Shown: positions 32,237 through 43,340 of the stretch, in pieces | Numbering within the stretch: the stretch's first letter is position 1 | How the letters are laid out: the number at the start of each line of letters is the position of its first letter | Origin: Rhodeus uyekii | Lineage: Eukaryota; Chordata; Actinopteri; Cypriniformes; Acheilognathidae | DNA: 64,000 bases | Assembly (NCBI GenBank): GCA_037043235.1 | Contig: JAWRVZ010000094.1 | Location: forward strand, 2,119,001-2,183,000 | Direction of reading: 5' to 3' | Notes under the pieces: model-generated | Seen by the model: only the letters and a program-made list of their open reading frames with translations | Told to the model about the DNA's origin: nothing | The model's database searches: none | Position numbers and translations under genes: made by a program

Positions 32237-35200
32237 TTATGTGTATGCCAGGTTGAAAAGATGTGTTTTTAGTCTAGATTTAAACTGACAGAGTGTGTCT
32301 GCTTCCCGAACTGTAATAGGAAGACTGTTCCAGAGTTTAGGAGCTAAATAGGAAAAGGATCGACCGCCAGCAGTTGACTTTGATATTCTAGGTATTATAA
32401 GCTGGTCAGTATTTTGGGATCGCAATAGACGTGAAGGACTATAATGTGTTAAGAGATCGCTCAAGTACTGGGGAGCGAAACCATTTAATGCTTTGTAAGT
32501 AATTAGCAAGATTTTAAAATGTATTCGGTGATTAATAGGAAGCCAGTGCAGGTTTGACAGAACTGGGCTAATATGCTCATATTTCCTGGTTCTAGTAAGA
32601 ACTCGAGCTGCTGCATTTTGGACCAGCTGGAATTTGTTTATTAAGCGTGCAGGGCAACCACCTAGTAGAGCATTACAATAATCTAGCCTTGAACTCATGA
32701 ACGCATGAACTAACTTTTCCGCATTTGTCTTAGAGAGCATATGTCGCAATTTAGATATATTTTTAAGATGGAAGAATGCCGTTTTACAGATGCTAGAAAC
32801 ATGGCTTTCAAATGAAAGATTGGTATCAAAGAGCACACCCAGGTTTCTAACTGATGACGAAGACTTGACAGAGCAGCCATCGAGTGTTAGGCAGTAGTCT
32901 AGATTATTACGCGCTGAACTTTTTGGTCTAATAATTAGAATCTCTGTTTTTTCAGAATTAAGCAGTAGAAAGTTATTAGTCATCCAATTTTTTTAAATCG
33001 GTTATGCATTCTGTTAATTTAGTGAATTTGTTTGTTTCATCCGGATGAGAAGAAATATAGAGCTGAGTATCATCAGCGTAACAATGAAAGCTAATGCCAT
33101 GCTTCCTAATAACTGCACCCAAAGGAAGCATGTACAGGGTGAAAAGCAATGGTCCTAGCACTGAACCTTGAGGAACTCCATACTGAACTTGTGACCGATA
33201 TGACATCTCCTCATTTACTGCTACAAACTGATAACGGTCAGATAAGTATGATTTGAACCAGGCTAATGCAACTCCACTAATGCCAACATAATTTCAAGTC
33301 TATTCAGAAGGATTTTGTGGTCAATTGTATCAAATGCAGCACTAAGGTCCAGTAACACTAACAGAGAGATACAACCACGATCGGATGATAAGAGCAAATC
33401 ATTAGTAACTCTAATAAGAGCAGTCTCAGTACTATGATATGGTCTAAATCCTGACTGGAAATCCTCGTAGATGCTGTTTCTTTCTAGAAAGGAACATAGT
33501 TGTGAAGATATTGCCTTTTCTAGAATCTTTGACAAAAAAGGTAGATTCGATATCGGCCTGTAATTAACTAATTCTGCAGGATCAAGTTGTGGTTTTTTAA
33601 TAAGCGGTTTAATTACGGCCAGCTTAAAGGTTTTTGGTACGTATCCTAATGACAAAGATGAATTAATAATATTAAGGAGAGGATCTATGATCTCTGGAAG
33701 CAACTCTTTCAGTAGCTTAGTTGGTATTGGGTCTAGCACACATGTTGTTGATTTTGATGATTTAACGAGTTTAGACAATTCTTCCTCCCCAATAGCAATG
33801 AAGGAGTGGAATTTTTCTTCGGGGACACTAAAATTTACTGTATTTTGTGATATTGTAGTAGACGGTTGCATGGTTATAATTTTCTCTCTAATATTATGAA
33901 TTTTGCAAGTAAAGAAGTCCATGAAGTCATTACTGTTGTGCTGTTTTAAAGCATCTGGGGTTGAGGCTTTATTTCTTGTTAATTTAGTCACTGTCTCAAA
34001 TAAATACCTAGGGTTGTATTTGTTTTCTTCTAAGAGGGTGGAAAAGTAAGCGGATCTAGCTGATTTTAAGGCTTTTCTGAATGCAATAGAGCTGTCTTTC
34101 CATGAAATGCGAAAAACCTCTAGCTTAGTTTTTTTCCAGCTCCGCTCCATTTTTCTGGCTGCTCTCTTGAGGGCCCGGGTGTGCTCGTTGTACCACGGTG
34201 TTGGACTATTTTCTTTAATCTTCTTTAAGCGCAACGGAGCAACAGTGTCTAAAGTGCTGGAAAAGAGAGAGTTAATAGTTTCTGTTGCAACATCAAGTTC
34301 TTCTAGGCTATCTGGGATGTTAAGTAGATCAAACTGATCAGGAAGATTATTTATAAAGCTATCTTTTGTGTTAGGAGTGATAGTTCTACTATATTTATAA
34401 CAGGGAGTTAGTTTTTCGACTTTGGCTAAAGGTAGTCTACACGCAACTAAGTAATGATCTGAGATGTCATCGCTCTGCTGCTGAATTTGAACAGTATCAA
34501 CATTGATCCCATGCGACAATATTAGATCTAAAGTATGATTATGAGAATGAGTGGGTCCTGATACATGTTGTGTAACTCCAATAGAGTTTAAGATGTCTCT
34601 AAATGCCAATCCCAATGCGTCTTTTTCATTATCTACATGGATATTAAAATCACCGACAATTATGACTTTATCTGCAGACATTACTAGTTCTGAGAGAAAA
34701 TCAGCAAATTCTTTGATAAAGTCTGTATGGTGCCCTGGTAGCCTGTATAGAATAGCCAGCACAAAAGTTAAACAGGAATTATTACTTGCACTAGATAGTT
34801 TTACATGAAGGACCATCGCTTCAAAAGAATTATATTTCAAATTAGACCTTTGAGCAGTACTGATCGTGTTACTATAAATTACAGCAACACCTCCTCCTTT
34901 ACCTTTCAGACGAGGCTCATGTTTATAATAGTAATCTTGAGGGGTGGACTCATTTAAAGTAATATAATCGTCTGGTTTTAGCCAAGTTTCTGTCAAACAC
35001 AGCACATCTAGTTTATGATCTGTAATTATATCATTTACAATAAGTGCTTTTGAGGAAAGGGATCGTATATTCAGCAACCCAAGCTTTATAATTTGTTCAT
35101 TTGTGTTACAACCGTTCTTAGTTGTTTGTAAATCAATTAAATTTTTACCCTTAAACGGTTTTGAGAGATTTTTGTATTTGCTAATTCGTGGAACAGACAC
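32237..35200 (-). pseudogene. L2 ORF2: endonuclease and reverse transcriptase
   Basis: ORF2 nicks target DNA and reverse-transcribes the element RNA there. N-terminal APE endonuclease: 'LNIRSLSSKA', 'LCLTETWL' (catalytic Glu), 'VIIVGDFNIHVD', 'HTLDLILSHG', 'DDISDHYLVACRL' (Asp-His pair). RT: 'NYRPISNLPFLSKILEKAIS', 'FQSGFRPYHSTETA', 'LDLSAAFDTIDHKIL' (first Asp), 'YGVPQGSVLGPLLFTLY', 'FHCYADDTQLYISS' (catalytic Asp pair). C-terminal: 'LHWLPINHRIHFKILLITYK', 'LAPKLWNSLPITVREADTLC'. Two single-base changes split the frame: loss of an A in a run near 33289-33297 (judged against the copy at 13920) and an extra base in the T-run near 32986-32992. All catalytic motifs survive. Confidence 0.93.
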
Positions 35201-35329
35201 AGTCTCTATAGGATATCTAGGAGAAAGAGTTTCTATGTGTTGTAATTTATCTGACCTCTGTGACGTGAGACAGCTAGCAGACGGTCGGTTTGGCCAGTTT
35301 GTCTGCTTCCTGACCTGGACCCCAGTTAG

Positions 35330-36199
35330 TCAAGGTTTAGCTCTAAGACTATATGCCAAATTACTAGAGAGAAGAGCGGCACCATCCCAGGTGGGATGAA
35401 TACCATCTCTTTTTAACAGGTCAGGTCTGCCCCAAAAACTTTTCCAATTGTCTATGAACCCTATGTTATTCTGCGGGCACCACTTAGACATCCAGCCATT
35501 GAGTGAGGATAATCTGCTAAGCATCTCATCACTCCTGCGCATAGGGAGAGGTCCAGAGCAAATTACAGTGCCTGACATCGTACTTGCGAGTTCACACACC
35601 TCTTTAATATTAGTTTTAGTGATCTCCGACTGGCAAAGTCGGACATCATTAGCGCCGACGTGAATAACAATCTTAGAATATTTACGATTAGCCTTAGCCA
35701 GCACTTTTAAATTTGCTTTGACGTCAGGCGCTCTGGCTCCCGGCAAACATGTGACTATGGTGGCTGGAGTCTCTATTTTCACATTCCGAGTAATAGAATC
35801 GCCAATCACTAGGGCACTTTCAACAGGTTTCTCAGTGGGTGCGTCACTGAGTGGGGAGAACCTGTTTGATGTTCTGATCGGAATGGAACAGTGGTTTTTT
35901 GACCCGCGATTATGCCGTCTCACAGTCACCCAGTTGCCCTGCTGCACGGGCTCTACAGCCGGAACCGAACAATGTACAGGGTTTGCTAAGCTAGTCACAT
36001 CCAAAGCAGTATCTAAAACCCTTGCATTCTTACTATCCTCAATTAAAGTTTGGATGCGTGTCTCTAATTCTGAAACCTTCTCTGTCAGCCTAATTATGTC
36101 CCTACATTTATCACATGTGAACCCTTCACAGCTGACAGAGACAGACAAACTATGCATGAAGCAGGCAGTGCATGTAACAATTGCTAAAGAAGATGACAT
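35330..36199 (-). CDS. L2 ORF1 protein: zinc-knuckle-like, coiled coil, SGNH esterase
   Basis: Intact 289-residue frame. Residues 10-32 hold a Cys cluster (C10, C13, C24, C29, C32) resembling a zinc-binding finger. Residues about 35-57 form a short heptad-rich coiled coil ('LTEKVSELETRIQTLIE'). Residues about 127-289 are an SGNH-hydrolase (esterase) domain: block I 'ALVIGDSITRN' with nucleophile S135, block III 'IVIHVGANDV' (G182, N184), and block V 'DGIHPTWDG' with D265 and H268. This domain order matches ORF1 of CR1/L2 LINEs, including zebrafish ZfL2, where the protein binds nucleic acid and self-associates. ORF2 starts about 130 bp downstream. An uninterrupted frame with all catalytic residues is notable beside the broken ORF2. 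Confidence 0.9.
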   Translation of the reverse strand: MSSSLAIVTCTACFMHSLSVSVSCEGFTCDKCRDIIRLTEKVSELETRIQTLIEDSKNARVLDTALDVTSLANPVHCSVPAVEPVQQGNWVTVRRHNRGSKNHCSIPIRTSNRFSPLSDAPTEKPVESALVIGDSITRNVKIETPATIVTCLPGARAPDVKANLKVLAKANRKYSKIVIHVGANDVRLCQSEITKTNIKEVCELASTMSGTVICSGPLPMRRSDEMLSRLSSLNGWMSKWCPQNNIGFIDNWKSFWGRPDLLKRDGIHPTWDGAALLSSNLAYSLRAKP

Positions 36200-36679
36200 G
36201 ACTCACCGCGTGTGTTGATCCAACTTGTTGACCAGTTGTTTGATGAAGTCGGGAAAAAGACGCGAGCGAGAAAAACGCTGTATGCACAGACAGTAAGATA
36301 GCACAATGCTAGCGCGTTTAGCGACTAGATTAAAGCTAACGATTATAATTTATTAAATAATCTAGTATTGTATTTAGCAATATGAACGAACGTCGAGTTT
36401 AAAATCTAAAACAAAAACAAGTTTAAACGACGCAAACAGACGCAATCCACTCGAGCAAACAGGAAACAGCAGCAGCAGTGCAGCAGTCAAAATGGTCCGT
36501 CTCCCAGGAACCAGTTTAAACCAATTTAGCTTTATTATGAAATTTAATGGGGTGTTTTTGGAGGGCTTGGAACGGATTAGCCATTTTACATGTAAAATGT
36601 GTTCCAAGTTACGAAAAACTCATTATACGAAGGCTGCCTCGGAATGGATTAATTTCGTATCTCGAGGTATCACTGTATA

Positions 36680-37427
36680 CACATTAGAACCCCGAATTAC
36701 GAAACGCTCTACATACGAAAAGTTTGACGTACGATAAAAGATTTCTGGTAACGACAAAATGATCGAGATGCGAAAAACGAAATCTCGGCCGAGGCGACGA
36801 TTTCCGAGTTTTGTTTTGAAATTCGCGCCACTGACCTGTAAAATCGCACCAATCATCCCGCTCTCCCATTAGCTGTCTCCCGGCTCGGACGCTAGCTCGG
36901 ATGCAGCACTATTTCGCTGCAGCATCCTGCTATCCTATTGATCAGCATCGCTCCCACCAGCCTCTGCATAGCGGCGTTCAGTGCTGCCAACTTAGCGACA
37001 TTGTCGCTATATTTAGCGAGTTTTCAGACCGCTCCAGCGACAATTTTTCCCAAAAGCGACTAGCGACAAATCTAGGGACTTTATCTGGAGTTATTGGCAA
37101 CTTTTGGAGACTTTATGAATGCACATATTGCCATCTTAATCTTCCCTGACAGCAGCGAGTGCTGCTGTGAATCCCCTCCCCCGCTGACAGGAAGATCTCT
37201 CCGCACCGCAGTTGACAGTAAGATCTGAAGTGAAAGGGAAGAAGAGGATGCTCTCCATGGAAACGAAAAGGGAGATAATTGGATGAATGAAGCAGGGATG
37301 CGCTTCATCCCATGCTAAATGTGGTGTTTTCGTAGGGCTTGGAATGGATTAGGCAATTTACATGTAAAAGCCTGACTGACTTACGAAAAGATCGACTTAC
37401 GTATTTTCCTAAGTCCGGGTTCTACTG
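36680..37427. mobile_element. Second Tigger-like MITE, abutting the first
   Basis: Left CACATTAGAACCCCGAATTA and right (reverse complement) CAGTAGAACCCGGACTTAGG are inverted, with TA at 36678-36679 and 37428-37429. Repeated 'tacgaaa' motifs lie near both ends. Around 36980 it shares 'gctgccaacttagcgacatt' with a similar stretch at 7902 inside another Tigger-like copy. No transposase. It sits TA-to-TA against the element at 30752-36675. Confidence 0.8.
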
Positions 37428-37449
37428 TATAAATATATATACACACACA

Positions 37450-38890
37450 CAGTGGGTACAGAAAGTATTCAGACTCTCTTAAATGTTTCACTCTTTATGA
37501 TATTGCAGCTATTTGCTAAAATCATTTAAGTTAATTTGTTCCTCATTAATGTACACACTTGCACCCCATATTGACAGAAAAACACAGAATTGTTAACATT
37601 TTTACATATTTAAAAAAAAGAAAACTGAAATATCACATGGTCCTAATTATTCAGACCCTTTGCTCAGTATTTAGTAGAAGCACCCTTTTGCTCTAAAACA
37701 GCCATGAGTCTTTTTGGGAAAGATGTAACGAGTTTTTCACACCTGGATTTGGGGATCCTCTGTCATTCCTCCTTGCAGATCCTCCCCAGTTCTGTCAGGT
37801 TGGATGGTAAACGTTTGTGGACAGCCATTTTTAGGTCTCTACAGAAATGCTCAATTGGGTTTAAGTCAGGGCTCTGGCTGAGCCATTCAAGAACAGTCAC
37901 AGAGAATCATCTTTCCCTTGATTGCAACGAGTCGTCCTGTCCCTTCAGCTGAAAAACACTCCACAGCATAATGCTGCCACCACCATGCTTCACTGTTGGG
38001 ACTGTATTGGACAGGTGATGAGCAGTTCCTGGGTTTTCTCCACACATACTGTTTATAATTAAGGCAAAAAAGTTCTATCTTGGTCTCTTCACACCAGAGA
38101 ATCTTATTTCTCACCATCTTGGAATCCTTTGGGTGTTTTTTTTAGCAAACTCCATGCGGGCTTTCATTTGTCTTGCACTGAGGAGAGGCTAACATTGGGC
38201 CACTCTGCCATAAAGCAGTGATGGTTGAATTTCTACAACTTTCTCTCATTTCCCGACTGCATATCTGGAGCTCAGCCAGAGTGATCTTTGGGTTCTTCTT
38301 TACCTCTCTCACCAAGGCTCTTTTCCCCCGGTAGCTCATTTGGGCCATCTTCTATTTAAGGATTATGGAGTCCACTGTGCTCTTAGGAACGTTAAGTGCT
38401 GCAGAAATTTTTGTAACCTTGGGCAGATCTGTGCCTTGCCACAATTCTGTCTCTGAACTCTTCAGGCAGTTCCTTTGACCTCATTATTCTCATTTGCTCT
38501 TGTGTGCTTATGTGCTCTTATATATCTAAGGTCTTTTATAGACAGGTGTGTGTGACTTTACTAATCAAGTCCAATCAGTATAATCAAACACAGCTGGACT
38601 CAAATGAAGGTGTAGAACCATCTCAAGGATGATCGGAAGAAATGGACAGCACCTGAGTTACATATATGAGTGTCACATCAAAGGGTCTGAATACTTAGAA
38701 CCATGTGATATTTCAGTTTTCCTTTTTTCATCTAAAAAAGTCACCAATTCAGTTTTTTTCTGTCAATATGGGGTGCCGTGTGGACATTAATGAGTAAAAT
38801 AAAAATGAACTTAAATGATTTTAACAAATGGCTGCAATATAACTAACAGTGAAAAATTTAAGGGGGCCTGAATATTTTCCATACCCACTG
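37450..38890 (-). mobile_element. Tc1-like transposon, 1.44 kb
   Basis: Left CAGTGGGTACAGAAAGTATT and right reverse complement CAGTGGGTATGGAAAATATT are inverted repeats continuing for about 40 bp. TA follows the right end (38891-38892). The left flank is an (AC) tract, so the left TA has been lost to slippage. Length fits a full-size Tc1. Confidence 0.9.
37700..38350 (-). pseudogene. Tc1-like transposase, frameshifted
   Basis: Minus-strand pieces in N-to-C order: DNA-binding part in 38142-38348 ('GKRALVREVKKNPKITLAEL'), then the catalytic core in 37887-38117 ('ILWCEETKIELF' where the usual first Asp (SDE) is changed to Cys-Glu-Glu, 'YVWRKPRN', 'WWWQHYAVECFSAEGTGRLV'). The third catalytic motif lies toward 37700 in a degraded frame. 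A damaged first catalytic motif and frameshifts make it inactive. Confidence 0.85.
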
Positions 38891-38892
38891 TA

Positions 38893-40263
38893 GAAACAAC
38901 ACCGCAAACTTTTTGACTCAGGGGCCAGAAAAGTTTTTGAAATTTGACTGAGGGGCCAGGCCAGAACAGAAGGATGGTGTGTGTGTGTGTGAACTAATAT
39001 AAATGAAATGCAAAAACCATTACATTAAAATATTTGGCCTTTTACAGGCACCAAAACATCAATGTGCAGGTTTCGTTGTACTTTTTTTTCTTCTTCCAAA
39101 TGTATTAATTTGATAACACAGTAGATAAACTTCTTTCAGTTTCAGAGGGAACAATGTTTTTGATCTCCTTTTTTGCAAGTGCATCAAAGTCTGGAGTTAG
39201 TTTTGTTGTGGGAATTCTCAGAATTCTTCAGAATCATGATTGAATGGTGAACAGCTGGTTAATGCAAGGGATAATGGCAGCTGGTTAATGGCAGTTAATG
39301 CAACGTCTAAAACATGCTAATTACGCTAGCAAACAGTCTACACAAGAACTACAGCTAAGAGATTAACGGCTAGTTTACAGACTCAGCACAGAAGATGCTG
39401 ACGTTGTTTGGCTCAACCTATGTACGTGAAAAGACATTCAGCGTTATGAACATCAGCAAAGCCCGTAACAGATCCAAGTTAACTAGCCATCACCTATTTT
39501 TCAGGTGGGCTTCAGCTGCTGATTCTCATTGGTTTAGCTGCACCTATCAGTATTGAGCAGACCTGGTGGTGTCACGACCAGCTCGTTCTCAGTCATGACA
39601 TAATACAAGACCACCAAGTTCACTGAATTCATTGTTCTTTATTCTATAGTCAAAGTAAAAAACAAAAATCATGCGTGACCCTGGGGAACATGCTTTTTTT
39701 GCCAGGGAGTAGGTTTTCTTGCACTGAACAAGAGCAGCATATATGAAGTTCAGATAACCGTCCTCTTATCCTCTGACGTGTACGATTACACCGGTGTTCA
39801 TGTGTGTCACGTTATCAACCACTAAATTCACACGTGTTTTCACGCGATATCTGGCACTGATCCAAAAAAGACGTGCTCAGAGCTTGTCATTTATCACAAC
39901 AATTCAGTGTTTTCAACCACATAAGGTTTCTTTTAGGTTTCAACAAGTTGATCCAACAAGTTGGTGACTATTTTGAATTATCTATTATACAGTGCTTTTT
40001 GTGACTGCGGTATGTCCCGTGACAAGCATGACGCGTTGCCATGGAAACAATAAGGCGAAAAATTTTTACCTCTTCCTAGGGGGGCGTGACAGAAAATAAT
40101 TGAGAAAGCACTGACCTAAACCAATGAAAAGCAGTATTTTCATTGTGGAGGGACCTACAGAATATCTCAACCTCAAGGACAACTGGCACATTAAGGCAGA
40201 AGTGAGGGGGGGGGCCCTTCTCAAAGTTTGCCTAGGGCTCCAAATTTGCTAAGTCCGCCACTG
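38893..40263 (+). mobile_element. hAT right half with transposase C-terminal remnant
   Basis: 39395-39493 reads 'MLTLFGSTYVREKTFSVMNI' then 'SKARNRSKLTSHH', the conserved C-terminal dimerisation region of hAT transposases (Phe-Gly-Ser-Thr-Tyr ... Phe-Ser-x-Met-Asn ... Lys-x-x-x-Arg-Ser-x-Leu-Thr). The right TIR ends at 40263. No upstream transposase frame survives. With the end at 30585 it brackets all the nested elements of this region. Confidence 0.7.
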
Positions 40264-40793
40264 CATGAGATCCATGTAAATCCACATAAGATCAAAAAGA
40301 TGGACAAATGAACAAATTTAAGCCCCACCCTACATTTTTTATTGATACTCGCAAAAGCGAGTATTTTGAAAATTTTGTGTGTAATGTCGATTGCAACACT
40401 CAAATGAGAATCTTTGTCATCAAGCCCTATAATATACTCGTCACATTACAGTGCTGACAAACAAAGTGGTTTTGGCATACAAGAAGAAATAAATGTAAGT
40501 GCAATTTTTTGAACAGAGACAGATATGCTGTGAAGCTTATGTTGTATGCTGGAAAATGTATATTACAGTTTTCTTGATCTCCAGGGTTGGGTTTGTTTTA
40601 AGTGATACATTTTATAGAACTATTATGAATTTATAGAATTATTATGTTATTATAATAATTATGTCATTATTCAAAGAGATAATACACACCTTAACATATC
40701 TTAAATGATTTGATATATACATTTAAGGTTTATAATAAGCATTATTTTTCAAAAAAGGACTGAAGTTTGTATTTAAATGTGTGCAAGTGTATG

Positions 40794-41077
40794 TGTTACG
40801 ATGACGAGATCCGTGCTTCCCTCCTCTGGCTACCGGAGGACACCATCACCCGAACACGCACGCACGCACGCACGCACATTGTAATACCTGTGACTGATCT
40901 CCCGTTACTGGCCTTGTTATTTCCCATTACCGATTCTGTCTGCCTGCCCCGACCTTTGCATGGATTATCACTTGTGTATGTTCTCTGCCTGTCCTGACTC
41001 ATCCGCCTGTATGGCCTTCCTTAATGTTTATTAAAAGACACGCTTTTGGATCCCTGCCTTTGAGTCCTTCCATGACA
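40794..41077 (+). mobile_element. Solo LTR with perfect target duplication
   Basis: TGTTACGATGACG to CTTCCATGACA, 284 bp, flanked by GTATG on both sides (40789-40793 and 41078-41082). Contains an (ACGC) microsatellite near 40855 and a 'tattaaaaga' poly(A)-like signal at about 41030. No internal region, so it is a solo LTR. A different family from 16059-16445. Confidence 0.9.
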
Positions 41078-41082
41078 GTATG

Positions 41083-42992
41083 TAGTCACAGTTTACACAC
41101 TTGAGTAGACAGCGTTGTGATGTGCTTCATTCATGGCAAAGTAATGGTGTTGAGTTCTTAATCACTAATATTATTCTTTAAAGTGTGAAACACATGCTGT
41201 CCTTAATGTCCACTGTTGTTTTTTAGCAGTGATTAAATAGAAGAACCATTGTTTAGGTTCCCCAAAGAACCTTTAATGGAACCGTTCTTAAAATAAACTT
41301 GTTTTGTTAGTGTGCAGAACATTGTAATAACATGTGTCTTCATTGAACAACAGATGCCAGATATAATTTTTAATGATATGTGTGAGTCTTATATTCTTTA
41401 ACTTTGTATTATTACTAAAAAACAGCCCCCAAGTGCATGGTTAGCATGAATACAATAACAAATCTGAATAAGCCATGCCCAATTCACAATTTATTTATTT
41501 CAGTGAAGCTAATAAAATGGTTAGAATCAATTGTACAGATCAATGAAGCACTGAATCATTTGGAGTTTTTTCTCACCCCCTAAAATACTAACAAGATACT
41601 TTAGACAATCAACTGAAGAATGGAATGAAGTTAATATTGAGCTCAAATGTATTGAAATCACCAAAAGGATCCTATCGTAGTTTTATAATACTTGTAAACA
41701 ACAAAGAATAACATTAACTTTCTTATAAACATAAAATGTTGTATTCAAAATGACACACTATTAAAGGGTTCCATCTGGTGTTTCATAGAACATTTTAGGG
41801 GTTCCATCATGGGATCATTTTATGGATGTAGTTTAATTTCTTAATTTTTTTTTTTTATTACATTTTATGAATTAAAAAGCTTGTAAACATGCTGCGAGCG
41901 CAAGCGAGACTGTTCAAACGAGGTGTTGGAAATATGTGGTTGAAAATCATCAACCTTAAAATGTCAAACAGCTAATCGTCATTCATTAAACAAACTTACT
42001 GAGATACTTTAGAGGCCTGCTAAGCATTTAAAACATATGTAAAGTGTCTTTGCAGACATACAAATCAAACAATGAAATGAGAAAGAGCTCATAAAGTTGA
42101 TATATTATACTATATCATCAGATAAAATGGCTGCTTTAAATCTTGAAATATGTGTATGATGTCAGTTTTCAGCCGTCCAACACATGTTTCCCAGACAGGG
42201 ATGAAGCCACATGAGTGCTGTGAAAATCCCGCTTGACCCAGAAAGTCTCTCTATTTCAGTGATGAGTTTGACAGAAATTAGAAATTTCTTGCATCTTTTA
42301 ATGGGTTCCAGCTAAAGCATGACAACTTGAATGGAAATATTAAAATTTGTTTAATTAGTACATTTTTCCCTATTTCCAAACTTAGACAGATACCATCACT
42401 TGTGTTGTCAGCCCGTTCGTGTCTTTATCTTCTTGAAAGAATGTCTCTTTTTGTGCCGGAGATAAGGCGTTTAATTTCAGAGATTACTTTTTTGATGTGA
42501 GAAATGAGAACGAGAAGGAAACGCAAGATAATTTTTGTCAGCTGTGATCTTATTTTGTCTGTTTTATTGCTGACTTTGGAATCAAAGACAATTTTTATGA
42601 GACTGAAGATGATGAGGGTTTGATCGTCTTATCAGCTGCTCCTGGTCTCAGAACACTTTCTTTATAAAGCTTCTTTTATTATTTTGGATCAGAATTATCC
42701 ACAGTAATCAAAATCTAGTGAGCTGATGTCCTAGAAAGCATTTCTGCCCTTCGTCAAAATTCTGTCATTATTTACTCACATTTGAGTCATTTCAAAAGAG
42801 CTAAATCTTTGAAGAATCTAAGGCAATACTTTTGTATACAACAACAGTTGATAGTCATCTGAATGTGTGTCCAGACCAGAGAAAACATTGTATATCAAAT
42901 TCAGATACTACAAATACAAGAACCAATGCCATTTTTTTCATTGAGTTGGGCCATTTTTTCAATGAGTTAAATTGATTGAATTGAGGAGATGG
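41083..42992. other. AT-rich region, possible MITE scraps
   Basis: 'ggttccccaaagaaccttta' (about 41258) and 'aaagggttccatctggtgtt' (about 41764) resemble a common fish MITE with 'gttcc/ggaac' ends but are decayed. No gene supported. Confidence 0.35.
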
Positions 42993-43340
42993 TGTCACGG
43001 ATCATTAAGGGAGGACTCAAATGAGGGGAAGACATGGATTTATTTAACAAACAAAGACACAAAATACAAAGGAAAACCCACGACGGGGAAATCATAACTA
43101 AGAAACCTTAACCAACCGGATAGACCGGGCAGTCAGACACGAGGAACACATTCAGGACCAACAAGCAACAACGACACCGAACACAAAAGGATTAAATAGG
43201 GAACACATGAGGAAAGGTAACGAGCTGAGAACAGCTGACAACACTCAAGGGAAACGAGGTAACAAGGTGGGCGGGATTGCACAATGACAAGACACAATAA
43301 AAGGGGCAGTGTCAGGGCTCTGTCAACAGCCACTCGAATC
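42993..43340 (-). mobile_element. Gypsy LTR lacking its first bases
   Basis: Starts TGTCACGGATCATTAAGGGA on the plus strand (the LTR 3' end) and runs to about 43340 ('gcagtgtcagggctctgtca' near 43305-43325, matching 16387-16403). The outer about 50 bp of U3 present in 16059-16445 is missing, so no target duplication can be assessed. Confidence 0.75.

Larger units (their letters stand above)
31554..36521 (-). mobile_element. Near-full-length L2/CR1-like LINE
   Basis: About 5 kb, flanked by CAATTTA (31547-31553 and 36522-36528). On the minus strand it holds a 5'UTR (36200-36521), ORF1, ORF2 and a 3'UTR of about 680 bp, ending in four AAGTC/GACTT units that form the 3' terminal repeat. The two-ORF layout with an esterase-type ORF1 is that of CR1/L2 elements such as zebrafish ZfL2. 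Other copies in this window: 13770-15953, 51604-51850, 51876-52375 and 61113-61935. Only two small frameshifts break ORF2, so insertion was fairly recent. Confidence 0.9.
30752..36675 (+). mobile_element. Tigger/pogo element split by an LTR and an L2
   Basis: Left CAGTAGTACCTCAAGATACG and right (reverse complement) CAGTGATACCTCGAGATACG are inverted repeats with TA on both sides (30750-30751, 36676-36677). A transposase N-terminal piece lies at 31048-31189. After subtracting the LTR (31190-31513) and the L2 (about 31554-36521) only about 0.6 kb of the element remains. Confidence 0.85.

Noticed and set aside
33687..34808. Plus-strand ORFs over the L2
   Set aside because: Antisense shadows of L2 ORF2, with no independent domain signature.
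37704..37952. Plus-strand ORF of 82 codons
   Set aside because: Antisense of the Tc1 transposase remnant.
30585..40263. A single intact hAT transposon spanning this interval
   Set aside because: The 8-bp flanks differ and no complete transposase exists; only the ends and a C-terminal remnant support it, so it was not called as one element.
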